DNA of 28,018 nucleotides. Source: Thermodesulfovibrio sp. GTDB lineage: Bacteria > Nitrospirota > Thermodesulfovibrionia > Thermodesulfovibrionales > Thermodesulfovibrionaceae. Below are positions 8,004 to 15,330 of the stretch, piece after piece. A program made the position numbers and the translations under genes. Where the stretch lies: NCBI GenBank assembly GCA_026415595.1, contig JAOAGU010000007.1:1-28018 (forward strand), in the 5' to 3' direction. The notes below the pieces were generated by a model. It ran no database searches. It saw only the letters and a list, made by a program, of their open reading frames with translations, and was not told the origin of the DNA. The number at the start of each line of letters is the position of its first letter. Within the stretch, counting starts at the first letter, position 1.

Positions 8004-8858
8004 ATATTCTAATCCACCTGAGAGAGATGCAAGAGCCACTGAGAAAAACCATAATAATGATACTGCTAAGGCTTTCTCAAAACCTATAGAGCTACCAAAA
8101 AATGCTATAAAACCCCATTCTCTTACTCCAACTCCTGATATGGAGATAGGTAAAGTTGCCAATATAATTATTATAGGAAGATAAATGACTATTTCATAAA
8201 AATTAATGCTAACATTCAAGCTCCAAAAAATAATATAAACAGATATCATGACTAAAATCTGAACGAAGAGAGAATAAAAAAAAGCTTGTAAAAAAAGTTT
8301 TCTGCTTATTTTAAAAAAATATTCCCTTAAATCTCTTAAAATAGAAAACCTGCCTAAAAAATATAAAAGTATTGTTCCCAATAAAAAAACAATAAATACT
8401 GAAGGGACAAGATATATAGTCCAGTTTTCTGGCATCTTCTTATAAAAAATTACAAAGAACAAAACACCAAGCATAAGCAAAGCAAAAAAACCCATATACC
8501 TTTCAATAAAAACAGAGCCTATTGCTTCTTTAAAGCCTGTTTTTTTCCTCATTAAAATAATCTTTATCACATCTCCTCCAATAATACCTGGAAGAAAAAT
8601 ATTAAAAAAGCATCCTATCATATATAGAGAAAACAATCTGTTCAAAGTAATATCAGCATTTGAAGGAATGAATAAATTCCATCTTAAAGTTGATATGTAT
8701 GATGAGACAACATACAGGAGAGAGGATAACAAAAAAAGAAAAATGTTTACCTCTGAAAGAATATTCCACAACTTATAAAAATCTATCTTAATTGAGAGAT
8801 ATGAGATAAGGCTTAGAGTAATAAAAAAGCGAAGAATAAGTTTTATATTTTTTTTCAA
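7962..8858 (-). CDS. Flippase-like integral membrane protein (UPF0104 / lysylphosphatidylglycerol synthase TM family)
   Basis: This 298-residue, very hydrophobic protein has about 7-8 membrane segments. It carries the family signatures F-L-P-G-I-I-G-G-D-V-I-K near residue 95, followed by F-I-E-R-Y-M-G, and I-S-G-V-G-V-R-E-W-G-F near residue 245. These are found in AglD/MprF-type membrane domains. Members often sit beside polyprenyl-phosphate glycosyltransferases, as here, and some are proposed to move lipids across the membrane. Its start (TTG) overlaps the stop of the upstream glycosyltransferase by 4 bases, with AGGA-type ribosome sites just before it. The exact substrate is unknown. Confidence 0.82.
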   Translation of the reverse strand: MKKNIKLILRFFITLSLISYLSIKIDFYKLWNILSEVNIFLFLLSSLLYVVSSYISTLRWNLFIPSNADITLNRLFSLYMIGCFFNIFLPGIIGGDVIKIILMRKKTGFKEAIGSVFIERYMGFFALLMLGVLFFVIFYKKMPENWTIYLVPSVFIVFLLGTILLYFLGRFSILRDLREYFFKISRKLFLQAFFYSLFVQILVMISVYIIFWSLNVSINFYEIVIYLPIIIILATLPISISGVGVREWGFIAFFGSSIGFEKALAVSLLWFFSVALASLSGGLEYLRFKDFIDMHYKK

Positions 8859-9799
8859 TCTCCTGGTCCTAAGATTTTTTTCAAAATATAAATTGGTTTT
8901 TTTTGTGTTTCATGATACACTCTTACAATCATCTCACCAAGAAGTCCCATTCCAATAAAATTAAGTCCTATCAAAACAGAAAAAAATCCTCCAAGAAGTA
9001 ATGGTCTTCCTCCGATGGAGACACCTTTAAAAAATTTAAGAAAAACAAGATATCCGATAATTAAAGTACCAAGAATCATAAACAAAACACCAATTGGACC
9101 GAAAAACTGTATAGGCTTTGTTGAAAAGCTATGAAGAAATTTTACTGTAACAAGGTCAAGGAGAACTTTTATTGTTCTTCCTATTCCATATTTTGATTTA
9201 CCTCTATGTCTTGGATGATGGATTATCTCTATCTCTTTTATCTTTACTCCGTACCAGCTCGCAAGTGCAGGAATAAATCTATGCATTTCTCCATAAAGCC
9301 TCAAATTTTTAACGATCTCTCTTCTGTAGGCTTTAAAGGAACATCCGTAGTCATGAATTCTTACTCCTGTGACCTTCCCAATCAGCCAATTTGCTATTAT
9401 TGAAGGAAGTCTTCTTGAGAAAAATGGATCTTTTCTTTTCTTTCTCCAACCACTTACTAAATCAGCATCTTTAATAGCTTCAAGAAGTCTCGGTATGTCA
9501 GCAGGATCATTTTGTAAATCTCCATCCATCGTGATAACCACATCTCCTCTGGCAAAATCAAATCCAGCAGCAAATGCAGCAGTTTGACCAAAGTTTCTTC
9601 TAAAACTTAGCACTACTACTCGCGGATCTTTTTTCTGAATTTTCTCAAGAAGTTTTAGGGTGTTATCAATGCTTCCATCGTCAACATAAATTACTTCATA
9701 GGAATTTTGAAGTTTACTTAATATTTCTGTAAGTTTCTCATGAAGTTCTTCAATATTTTCCTCTTCATTATAAAGGGGTATTACAATGGATAAATTCAT
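8855..9799 (-). CDS. Polyprenyl-phosphate glycosyltransferase (GT2, DPM1/ArnC-like) with two C-terminal membrane helices
   Basis: The protein begins with the GT-A fold signature S-I-V-I-P-L-Y-N-E-E-E-N-I, followed by Y-V-D-D-G-S and the metal-binding D-G-D at residues 92-94 (M-D-G-D-L-Q-N-D-P). F-R-R-N-F-G-Q-T-A-A-F-A-A-G and H-R-G-K-S-K-Y-G are typical of enzymes that load a sugar onto dolichyl or undecaprenyl phosphate. Two hydrophobic helices near residues 230-255 and 265-290 anchor it in the inner membrane. At 314 residues it matches ArnC/GtrB-like enzymes. A GGGAG lies 5 bases before the ATG. It sits 10 bases after the PAP2-GT39 gene, whose transferase half would be the natural user of its product. 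The sugar cannot be read from the sequence. Confidence 0.88.
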   Translation of the reverse strand: MNLSIVIPLYNEEENIEELHEKLTEILSKLQNSYEVIYVDDGSIDNTLKLLEKIQKKDPRVVVLSFRRNFGQTAAFAAGFDFARGDVVITMDGDLQNDPADIPRLLEAIKDADLVSGWRKKRKDPFFSRRLPSIIANWLIGKVTGVRIHDYGCSFKAYRREIVKNLRLYGEMHRFIPALASWYGVKIKEIEIIHHPRHRGKSKYGIGRTIKVLLDLVTVKFLHSFSTKPIQFFGPIGVLFMILGTLIIGYLVFLKFFKGVSIGGRPLLLGGFFSVLIGLNFIGMGLLGEMIVRVYHETQKKPIYILKKILGPGD

Positions 9800-9809
9800 A
9801 TTAACTCCC

Positions 9810-11849
9810 TCAGTAAATTTCTGGTTTTCTTAAAAACATGCCTTTGAAATTATAACACTTAAAAATCGTATAGTCTCTAATTTTAACATCTTTCCTAAAA
9901 GCTGTAAATTTTTCAGGAACACATCTTTCAAAGGCTGAAGATACTTCAAATTCAGGCTCATTTTTTGTTCCATATACAACATAAATTCCATGAGTTTTCC
10001 TTTCAGCTTTGAGTTCATTATTTATTGAGCTCCAAAGATCATATTGATTCATTCTTCTTCCGACATTAATGCAGTAAACAGTTGGTTGCCCATTTACATA
10101 AAATGCAAGTTCACTGGATATCTGATATCTATCAGAGAAAATTACCACATTGCCATATTTTTCAAGTTCTATTTTAATTTTAGATACTTTAACACCAAGC
10201 TCTCTCCAGCCTTTAATCCTTGAAGAAGGATCAAGCTTGGCTGACAGTTTTAAATAGGGTATTGTATAGCTTAAAACTGAAAAAACTAAAGCTAAAATTA
10301 TTGAAAATGTTATGAGTTTTTTATAAATCTTACTTTCAAAAGCATAGGCAATTACTAATAAAAAAGAAACATAAGCTGGCATTGCCCAGTTTGCTTGAAC
10401 TTTTCCCTGCAGACTTTTAAGTAAGAAGAAAACAAACAATGGTAATGAAAAAGCAATAAGAAACCACCTTTTATCAGGCTGAAGGTTTAAGGCTTTAGGT
10501 TGAAGCAGAAAATAAAAACCTATAACAAAAATTAATGGTGTTACTACTAAAAGTTGACCTCCAATAAATTCTATAAAATATTTCAAAGAAATCTTTAAAC
10601 CATCATATATATGTGCCTGTCCTGCTGTATGTTTCAAAGTAACCCAATCATGCTGAAAATTCCATATTATTACAGGTGAAAAAACCATTAGAGAAATAAT
10701 TAAACATGTATAAAACCAGGGATTCTTAAATATTTCTCTATCATCCTGAGACAAAGCTGAATAAGCTCTTCCTTTTCTAATCAAATAAATAAACATACAA
10801 ACATAGAAAAAAGCCATTGTATACTTGGTAAGAAGACCTAAGCCAATAAAAAACCCAAGAAGTAACCAGTTTATTTTTCTGCCTTCAAAGACATTCAAAA
10901 AAAGATACATTGAAACAATCCAAAATAAAATAAAGGGACTATCAATTGTAAAAATAACTCCATAGGTTGAAAAAAGTGGAATAAACTGAAAAAGTATCCC
11001 AGCTATAAATCCAATTTTTTCATTGAAGAGCTTCTTGCCAATCTTATAAATAAAGAAACTACTTAGAAAAGAGAATACAACCGCAAATACTCTCACTCCA
11101 AAAGATGTGTCTCCAAAAATCCATGTGGAAATAGCAATTAAATAGGCAATCAATGGACCTTTGGAATAGTAACTCAAGTCAAGCCTTCTACTCCACTCCC
11201 AGTAATGGGCTTCATCAGGCGAAAGGTCTAAAGGACCATGAATAATAAAATAAACTCTAAATAGGCTTATTATAATCAGAGAAAAATAAAACAATCTTCT
11301 TAAAGAATCAACTCTCGTGGTGATTTGATATAGAGCAAACCCTATAAACGCTCCAATTAATGCTCCTGCTAAAACATCTGTAGGCCAATGAACACCAAGA
11401 TATACTCTGGAAAGAGAAATTAAAAGAGCGATTGATAAAGTATAAATGAGTAAAAATTTTTTTAAATTTTTTGATATTAAAAGTCTTTTTAAAAAAAGTA
11501 TTAAAATTACTGCAGCAGCAAAGGCGTTAGTACTATGATTGGAAGGAAAGCTGTATGAAGAAATACAACCGACAATATCCCTAAAATACTCAGTCAAGCA
11601 TGGACGGGCTCTCTTTATGAAATTTTTTATTTCCCAGGAAAACCAGTCAGATAAAAAAATCCCTACAAAAATAGTAACTACCAAGTAGCAAACTAAATTA
11701 TAGTTTCTTTCCTTTAGCCATTTAAATATCATCCAGAAAAGTAAAGGAAGCCATAGTATCCAGCCTCTTTGTGTAAAGAAAACCATGAGTGTGTCTAAAA
11801 AGCTGTTTGCAATTGTTTTATGAAAAAAAAGCAGGATTTCTCTTTCCAT
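9810..11849 (-). CDS. Fusion of a PAP2 phosphatase and an ArnT-like GT39 glycosyltransferase
   Basis: This 679-residue membrane protein joins two enzymes. The N-terminal ~185 residues are a PAP2 lipid phosphatase with all three motifs: K-N-F-I-K-R-A-R-P, P-S-N-H-S-T-N-A-F-A and S-R-V-Y-L-G-V-H-W-P-T-D. From about residue 200 it is a GT39/ArnT-type transferase, with the catalytic D-E in L-S-P-D-E-A-H-Y-W-E-W and then Y-S-K-G-P-L-I-A-Y-L-I, about ten further membrane helices and a C-terminal periplasmic region. ArnT-like enzymes move a sugar from undecaprenyl phosphate to lipid A or another acceptor on the periplasmic face. The PAP2 half could recycle the carrier or dephosphorylate a lipid. It is the first gene of a three-gene minus-strand operon. 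Its ATG lies 14 bases from a divergent extended -10 and has no Shine-Dalgarno. Confidence 0.87.
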   Translation of the reverse strand: MEREILLFFHKTIANSFLDTLMVFFTQRGWILWLPLLFWMIFKWLKERNYNLVCYLVVTIFVGIFLSDWFSWEIKNFIKRARPCLTEYFRDIVGCISSYSFPSNHSTNAFAAAVILILFLKRLLISKNLKKFLLIYTLSIALLISLSRVYLGVHWPTDVLAGALIGAFIGFALYQITTRVDSLRRLFYFSLIIISLFRVYFIIHGPLDLSPDEAHYWEWSRRLDLSYYSKGPLIAYLIAISTWIFGDTSFGVRVFAVVFSFLSSFFIYKIGKKLFNEKIGFIAGILFQFIPLFSTYGVIFTIDSPFILFWIVSMYLFLNVFEGRKINWLLLGFFIGLGLLTKYTMAFFYVCMFIYLIRKGRAYSALSQDDREIFKNPWFYTCLIISLMVFSPVIIWNFQHDWVTLKHTAGQAHIYDGLKISLKYFIEFIGGQLLVVTPLIFVIGFYFLLQPKALNLQPDKRWFLIAFSLPLFVFFLLKSLQGKVQANWAMPAYVSFLLVIAYAFESKIYKKLITFSIILALVFSVLSYTIPYLKLSAKLDPSSRIKGWRELGVKVSKIKIELEKYGNVVIFSDRYQISSELAFYVNGQPTVYCINVGRRMNQYDLWSSINNELKAERKTHGIYVVYGTKNEPEFEVSSAFERCVPEKFTAFRKDVKIRDYTIFKCYNFKGMFLRKPEIY

Positions 11850-11862
11850 GTTTAGATTTGAA

Positions 11863-11871
11863 ATTATAACA
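11863..11871 (-). promoter_or_regulatory. Extended -10 promoter element (TGTTATAAT) for the PAP2-GT39 operon
   Basis: This is the mirror copy of the plus-strand element and directly abuts it. It ends 14 bases before the ATG at 11849, so the predicted leader is about 7 bases. No -35 or Shine-Dalgarno is visible. Confidence 0.5.
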
Positions 11872-11880
11872 TGTTATAAT
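11872..11880 (+). promoter_or_regulatory. Extended -10 promoter element (TGTTATAAT) for ferredoxin-AOR
   Basis: A perfect TGnTATAAT ends 7 bases before the A of the ATG at 11887. Transcription would begin at or next to the start codon. This fits a leaderless mRNA, as there is no Shine-Dalgarno. No good -35 is visible, which an extended -10 can tolerate. Confidence 0.55.
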
Positions 11881-11886
11881 TTCCTT

Positions 11887-12282
11887 ATGCCTGTTTTTGT
11901 AAAGGATGCCAACAAGTGTGTAGGATGCCTTATATGCATGTTTGCCTGTGGAAGAGCTCATCTGGTAGTAGGAGTTGAAAGCTCTTGTATAAAAGTTAGG
12001 TCTCAAGGTGGAATATCAAGAGGTTTTTCAGTTTTTGTCTGCCGTGGCTGTGAAGACCCTCCTTGTGCCCGTGCCTGTCCTGAAGATGCCTTGATTATAA
12101 GAAAAGGTGGAGGAGTCTTACTCAAGGAAGATAGATGCACAGGGTGTGGTTACTGTGTAAAAGCCTGTATTCTTGATGCTATTGGCTGGAATAATGCAAA
12201 AAACAAACCCGTAATATGCATTCAATGTGGAGAGTGTGCAAAGAGCTGTCATTACAAGGTTTTGGAGCATAAAAGAGTATGA
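11887..12282 (+). CDS. Four-cluster [4Fe-4S] ferredoxin-like electron-transfer subunit
   Basis: This 131-residue protein has sixteen cysteines in four groups, C-x2-C-x2-C-x3-C at 11-21, 84-94 and 111-121 and C-x2-C-x4-C-x3-C at 52-64. This is the layout of DmsB/HycB-like iron-sulfur subunits, predicted to hold four [4Fe-4S] clusters. One additional cysteine (C34) lies outside the groups. Its stop overlaps the AOR start by 4 bases, so it is very likely the electron acceptor of that oxidoreductase, as in AorA-AorB pairs. I chose ATG at 11887 over a start 13 codons earlier because the longer version would add a non-conserved tail encoded by the palindrome and promoter. Confidence 0.9.
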   Translation: MPVFVKDANKCVGCLICMFACGRAHLVVGVESSCIKVRSQGGISRGFSVFVCRGCEDPPCARACPEDALIIRKGGGVLLKEDRCTGCGYCVKACILDAIGWNNAKNKPVICIQCGECAKSCHYKVLEHKRV

Positions 12283-14039
12283 TAAAAGAAGATACATTAA
12301 AACAAGTTTTATACATTGACCTTTCTAAAAAGAAGTCCTGGGTTGAAGAAAGGCAAGATTTATTCTCTAAATATATTGGCGGGGCAGGAGTTGCAATTAA
12401 ACTTCTTCATGAAAACTGTAAATATGATATAGAGCCTCTTTCTCCTGAAAATCCTATTATCTTTGCCATAGGACCTCTAAATGGACTTTTCCCAATTGCC
12501 TCAAAAACCGTTGCACTATTTAAATCTCCCCATACAGGTAATCTTGGTGAATCCCATGCAGGTGGAAGAAGTGCTATAGCAATAAGAATGGCAGGCTATG
12601 GAGCAATAGTTATAAAGGGAAAAAGTGAAAGACCCTGTTATCTTGCAATTCATGGAGATAAAGTTTATTTCAAAGATGCTACAACCTTATGGGGACTTGA
12701 AGAAGGACTGTCTATAGGAAGTCTCATAAGAAAACAGGAACCGGGCGCAGGGCTAAGAACCATCATGAGAATCGGACCTGCTGGAGAGAAAATGATAAGC
12801 TATGCCTGTGTTACCCTTGAAACATACAGGCATTTTGGCAGACTCGGGCTTGGAGCAGTATTTGGAAGTAAAAATCTAAAGGCAATACTTGTATCAGGCA
12901 AAAGAGACCTGAAAGTGACAGATTTCAAGGAGTATAAAGAATTTTACTTGGAATTACTCAAACAACTTGCCCAGTCTGATAAGATGAAAAAATACCATGA
13001 ACTTGGAACTCCTGCAAATGTTTTACCTCTTAGTTTTTCAAAGGGCATTCCTATAAAAAATCTTCTAACTAATGAACTTCAGAGAATTGAAAATATATCA
13101 GGAGAAAATTTTGCCGAGAAACATCTTGGAAGAAGAGTTGCTTGCTCTCACTGTCCTGTTGCCTGCATTCACTTATCAGCACTAAGAAAACCTTATGAAG
13201 ATGAACCATATTTTTATAGGACAGTGTATCTTTCCTATGACTACGAGCTAATTTATGCATTGGGAACAATGCTGGGTATAACTTCATCAGAAGGAGTTTT
13301 AAAATTAATTGAAATTGTTGAAGATTTAGGACTTGATGCCATTTCCACAGGTGTTGCACTTGCATGGAGCACTGAAGCCTTTGAAAGAGGAATTATAGAT
13401 GAAAAAATGACAGAAGGGATTATTCCTCAGTGGGGAAATGTTGAGGTCTATGTTGAGTTTATAAAAAAAATCGTATTCAGTGAAGGTGAATTCTTTAAGG
13501 ATATGGGAAAAGGCCTTGATTATGCAGCATCTAAATATGGAGGAAAAGAATTTGCTCTCACCTATGGAAAAAACGAAATGCCGGGATATCACACAGGCTA
13601 TGGTGCACATATTGGTTATCTCTTTGGAGCAAGACACAGTCATCTTGACTCTGCAGGATATGCCATTGACAAGGAAGCAATGATAAAATCTTTTAATGAA
13701 GAAGAGTTTGCTGAAAAATTAATAAATGAGGAGCTATGGAGACAGATTATCTCAAGTCTTGTTATATGTTTCTTTGGAAGGGAGATTTATACTCCGGAAA
13801 TGATTCTCAAATGTCTAAAACTTGCAGGATACGAACTTGATGAGGATATGTTAAATGAAATAGGAAGAGAAATATATGCAAATAAATATCTTTTTAAGAT
13901 AAAATGCGGCTTTGATTTTGAAAATCTTCAATTACCTCAAAGAATATTTGAGCTTCCCTCAGCAATAGGAGAGTTAAATCAGGATTTTGCTCAGAAAATA
14001 ATTAACATACTAAAAGAAAAGATCAAAAGTTTGTTATAA
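12279..14039 (+). CDS. Aldehyde:ferredoxin oxidoreductase family protein (tungsten/molybdenum bis-pterin enzyme)
   Basis: At 586 residues this is a full-length AOR-family protein. Members oxidise aldehydes, or reduce acids, using a tungsten or molybdenum bis-pterin and one [4Fe-4S] cluster. The cluster cysteines are C289, C292 and C296 (C-S-H-C-P-V-A-C) and C497, almost exactly the spacing known for Pyrococcus AOR (288, 291, 295, 494). The pterin-binding D-L-G-L-D-A-I-S-T-G is present near residue 350, as are H-A-G-G-R and R-I-G-P-A-G-E in the N-terminal half. The usual D-x-x-G-x-C before the last cysteine reads S-S-L-V-I-C, so it is a divergent member. Its partner ferredoxin gene overlaps by 4 bases. 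Substrate unknown; its place ahead of lipid genes hints at a fatty aldehyde or acid, but this is speculation. Confidence 0.9.
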   Translation: MIKEDTLKQVLYIDLSKKKSWVEERQDLFSKYIGGAGVAIKLLHENCKYDIEPLSPENPIIFAIGPLNGLFPIASKTVALFKSPHTGNLGESHAGGRSAIAIRMAGYGAIVIKGKSERPCYLAIHGDKVYFKDATTLWGLEEGLSIGSLIRKQEPGAGLRTIMRIGPAGEKMISYACVTLETYRHFGRLGLGAVFGSKNLKAILVSGKRDLKVTDFKEYKEFYLELLKQLAQSDKMKKYHELGTPANVLPLSFSKGIPIKNLLTNELQRIENISGENFAEKHLGRRVACSHCPVACIHLSALRKPYEDEPYFYRTVYLSYDYELIYALGTMLGITSSEGVLKLIEIVEDLGLDAISTGVALAWSTEAFERGIIDEKMTEGIIPQWGNVEVYVEFIKKIVFSEGEFFKDMGKGLDYAASKYGGKEFALTYGKNEMPGYHTGYGAHIGYLFGARHSHLDSAGYAIDKEAMIKSFNEEEFAEKLINEELWRQIISSLVICFFGREIYTPEMILKCLKLAGYELDEDMLNEIGREIYANKYLFKIKCGFDFENLQLPQRIFELPSAIGELNQDFAQKIINILKEKIKSLL

Positions 14040-14040
14040 T
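14032..14040 (+). promoter_or_regulatory. Extended -10 element (TGTTATAAT) before the NfeD gene
   Basis: This copy overlaps the last codons of the AOR gene, whose TAA stop lies inside the TATAAT. It ends 7 bases before the ATG at 14047, the same spacing as at the ferredoxin gene. It may give a separate leaderless transcript for nfeD and the genes after it. Confidence 0.45.
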
Positions 14041-14046
14041 TTTTTC

Positions 14047-15330
14047 ATGATGAAAAAAATATTTTTAATTTTAACAATTTTTTTGTTTTTATTATTATCC
14101 ACCAAAGTTTTGGCAAAAGAAATACTAGTTCTTACTGTTGATGGAGTAATACATCCCCCTCATGCAGAATATGTAATAAAAGGCATAAAAAAAGCACATG
14201 AAATTAAAGCTGAAGCAGTTATTATTCAGCTTGACACACCCGGAGGACTGGATACCTCAATGAGAGACATTGTTAAGGAGATTTTAAACTCGCAGGTGCC
14301 AATTATAGTTTATGTAGCCCCTAAGGGTGCTCGTGCTGCCAGTGCAGGAGCATTTATAACACTCTCTGCCCATATTGCTGCAATGTCACCTGGCACAAAC
14401 ATTGGTGCAGCAAGTCCAGTTGCAATTGGTGGTGAAAAGATGGATAAAAAAATGGCTGAAAAAGTTACCAATGATGCTGTTGCATATATAAAGTCAATCG
14501 CCCAACAAAGAGGAAGAAACACGGAATGGGCTGAACTTGCGGTAAGAAAAAGTATTTCCTCCACAGAGACTGAAGCATTAAAAAAAGGAGTAATAGACAT
14601 TATTGCTGATGATTTGCAGACTTTAATTAAGGAAATCCATGGGAAAAAAGTCAAAACAGTTGTTGGTGAAAAAATTTTATCATCAAGAGATACAAAAGTA
14701 AATGAAATTAAGATGAATTTCAGAGAAAGACTTCTAAATTTCCTAAGCAATCCAAACATTGCTTATATTCTTTTAATGATTGGAATTTATGGAATTATAT
14801 TTGAACTCAGTAATCCTGGAGCAATATTTCCGGGAGTGATAGGAGCAATTTCTCTTATACTTGCCTTTTACAGTCTTCAAACTCTTCCAATAAACTACGC
14901 AGCTGCAGGTTTAATATTTCTCGGAATAGTTCTTTTTATACTTGAACTAAAATTTACCTCATATGGACTTCTTACCTTAGGGGGAATAATTTGCTTTGTT
15001 TTAGGTTCTATTATGCTATTTGATACAGCAAATCCTCTTTTTAAGCTGTCCCTCTCTGTGGTAATTCCTGTTTCTATTGTTACAGTTATATTTTTTGCTT
15101 TACTTCTCAGGCTTGCCTACAAAGCACATAAGAGAAAACCTGTAACAGGAGTTGAAGAACTTATAGGACTTAAGGGAGTTGCTAAAACTGATATTGACAG
15201 CCACAGCGGAATGGTAGTGATTCATGGAGAACTTTGGCAAGCTATATCTGATACGGAGATCAAAAAGAATGAAGAAGTCATAGTGGAAGAAGTAAAAGGA
15301 CTCACTCTTAAGGTGAGGAAGGCTGAGTGA
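14047..15330 (+). CDS. nfeD: NfeD-family membrane serine protease (ClpP-class)
   Basis: A signal peptide or membrane anchor covers residues 1-23. A ClpP/SppA-fold protease domain follows, with L-D-T-P-G-G-L-D and the nucleophile in A-S99-A-G-A-F-I. The likely catalytic lysine is K139, matching the Ser-Lys spacing of the Pyrococcus PH1510 protease. Four or five membrane helices occupy roughly residues 230-355, and the C-terminal ~65 residues form the NfeD OB-fold. The 427-residue length is that of the long NfeD form. Such proteases usually pair with a stomatin/SPFH gene, and none is present here. There are 7 bases between the AOR stop and this ATG, and its stop overlaps the epimerase start by 4 bases. 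A TTG/GTG start elsewhere is unlikely because the signal peptide fits this ATG. Confidence 0.9.
   Translation: MMKKIFLILTIFLFLLLSTKVLAKEILVLTVDGVIHPPHAEYVIKGIKKAHEIKAEAVIIQLDTPGGLDTSMRDIVKEILNSQVPIIVYVAPKGARAASAGAFITLSAHIAAMSPGTNIGAASPVAIGGEKMDKKMAEKVTNDAVAYIKSIAQQRGRNTEWAELAVRKSISSTETEALKKGVIDIIADDLQTLIKEIHGKKVKTVVGEKILSSRDTKVNEIKMNFRERLLNFLSNPNIAYILLMIGIYGIIFELSNPGAIFPGVIGAISLILAFYSLQTLPINYAAAGLIFLGIVLFILELKFTSYGLLTLGGIICFVLGSIMLFDTANPLFKLSLSVVIPVSIVTVIFFALLLRLAYKAHKRKPVTGVEELIGLKGVAKTDIDSHSGMVVIHGELWQAISDTEIKKNEEVIVEEVKGLTLKVRKAE

Larger units (their letters stand above)
11860..11883. promoter_or_regulatory. 24-bp perfect palindrome between divergent genes (putative operator over both -10 boxes)
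   Basis: The half-site GAAATTATAACA is followed immediately by its exact reverse complement, giving a 24-base perfect inverted repeat. It fills most of the 37-base gap between the PAP2-GT39 gene (start 11849, minus) and the ferredoxin gene (start 11887, plus). It contains TGTTATAAT on each strand. A dimeric regulator bound here would block or control both promoters. The symmetry is seen directly; the operator role is inferred. Confidence 0.6.

Noticed and set aside
9206..9587. Two plus-strand open frames of 65 and 72 codons opposite the GT2 gene
   Set aside because: They lie antisense to a clearly conserved glycosyltransferase and have no recognisable features or ribosome sites.
11848..11886. 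A 13-codon N-terminal extension of the ferredoxin from an upstream ATG
   Set aside because: It would be encoded by the palindrome and the -10 box, lacks conservation with ferredoxins and has no ribosome site; the ATG at 11887 fits better.
13326..13643. A 105-codon minus-strand frame inside the AOR gene
   Set aside because: It is antisense to conserved AOR sequence and Cys/Phe-rich in the way shadows often are.
14310..14759. A 149-codon minus-strand frame within nfeD
   Set aside because: It is the complement of the conserved protease domain, and its composition is that of an antisense shadow.
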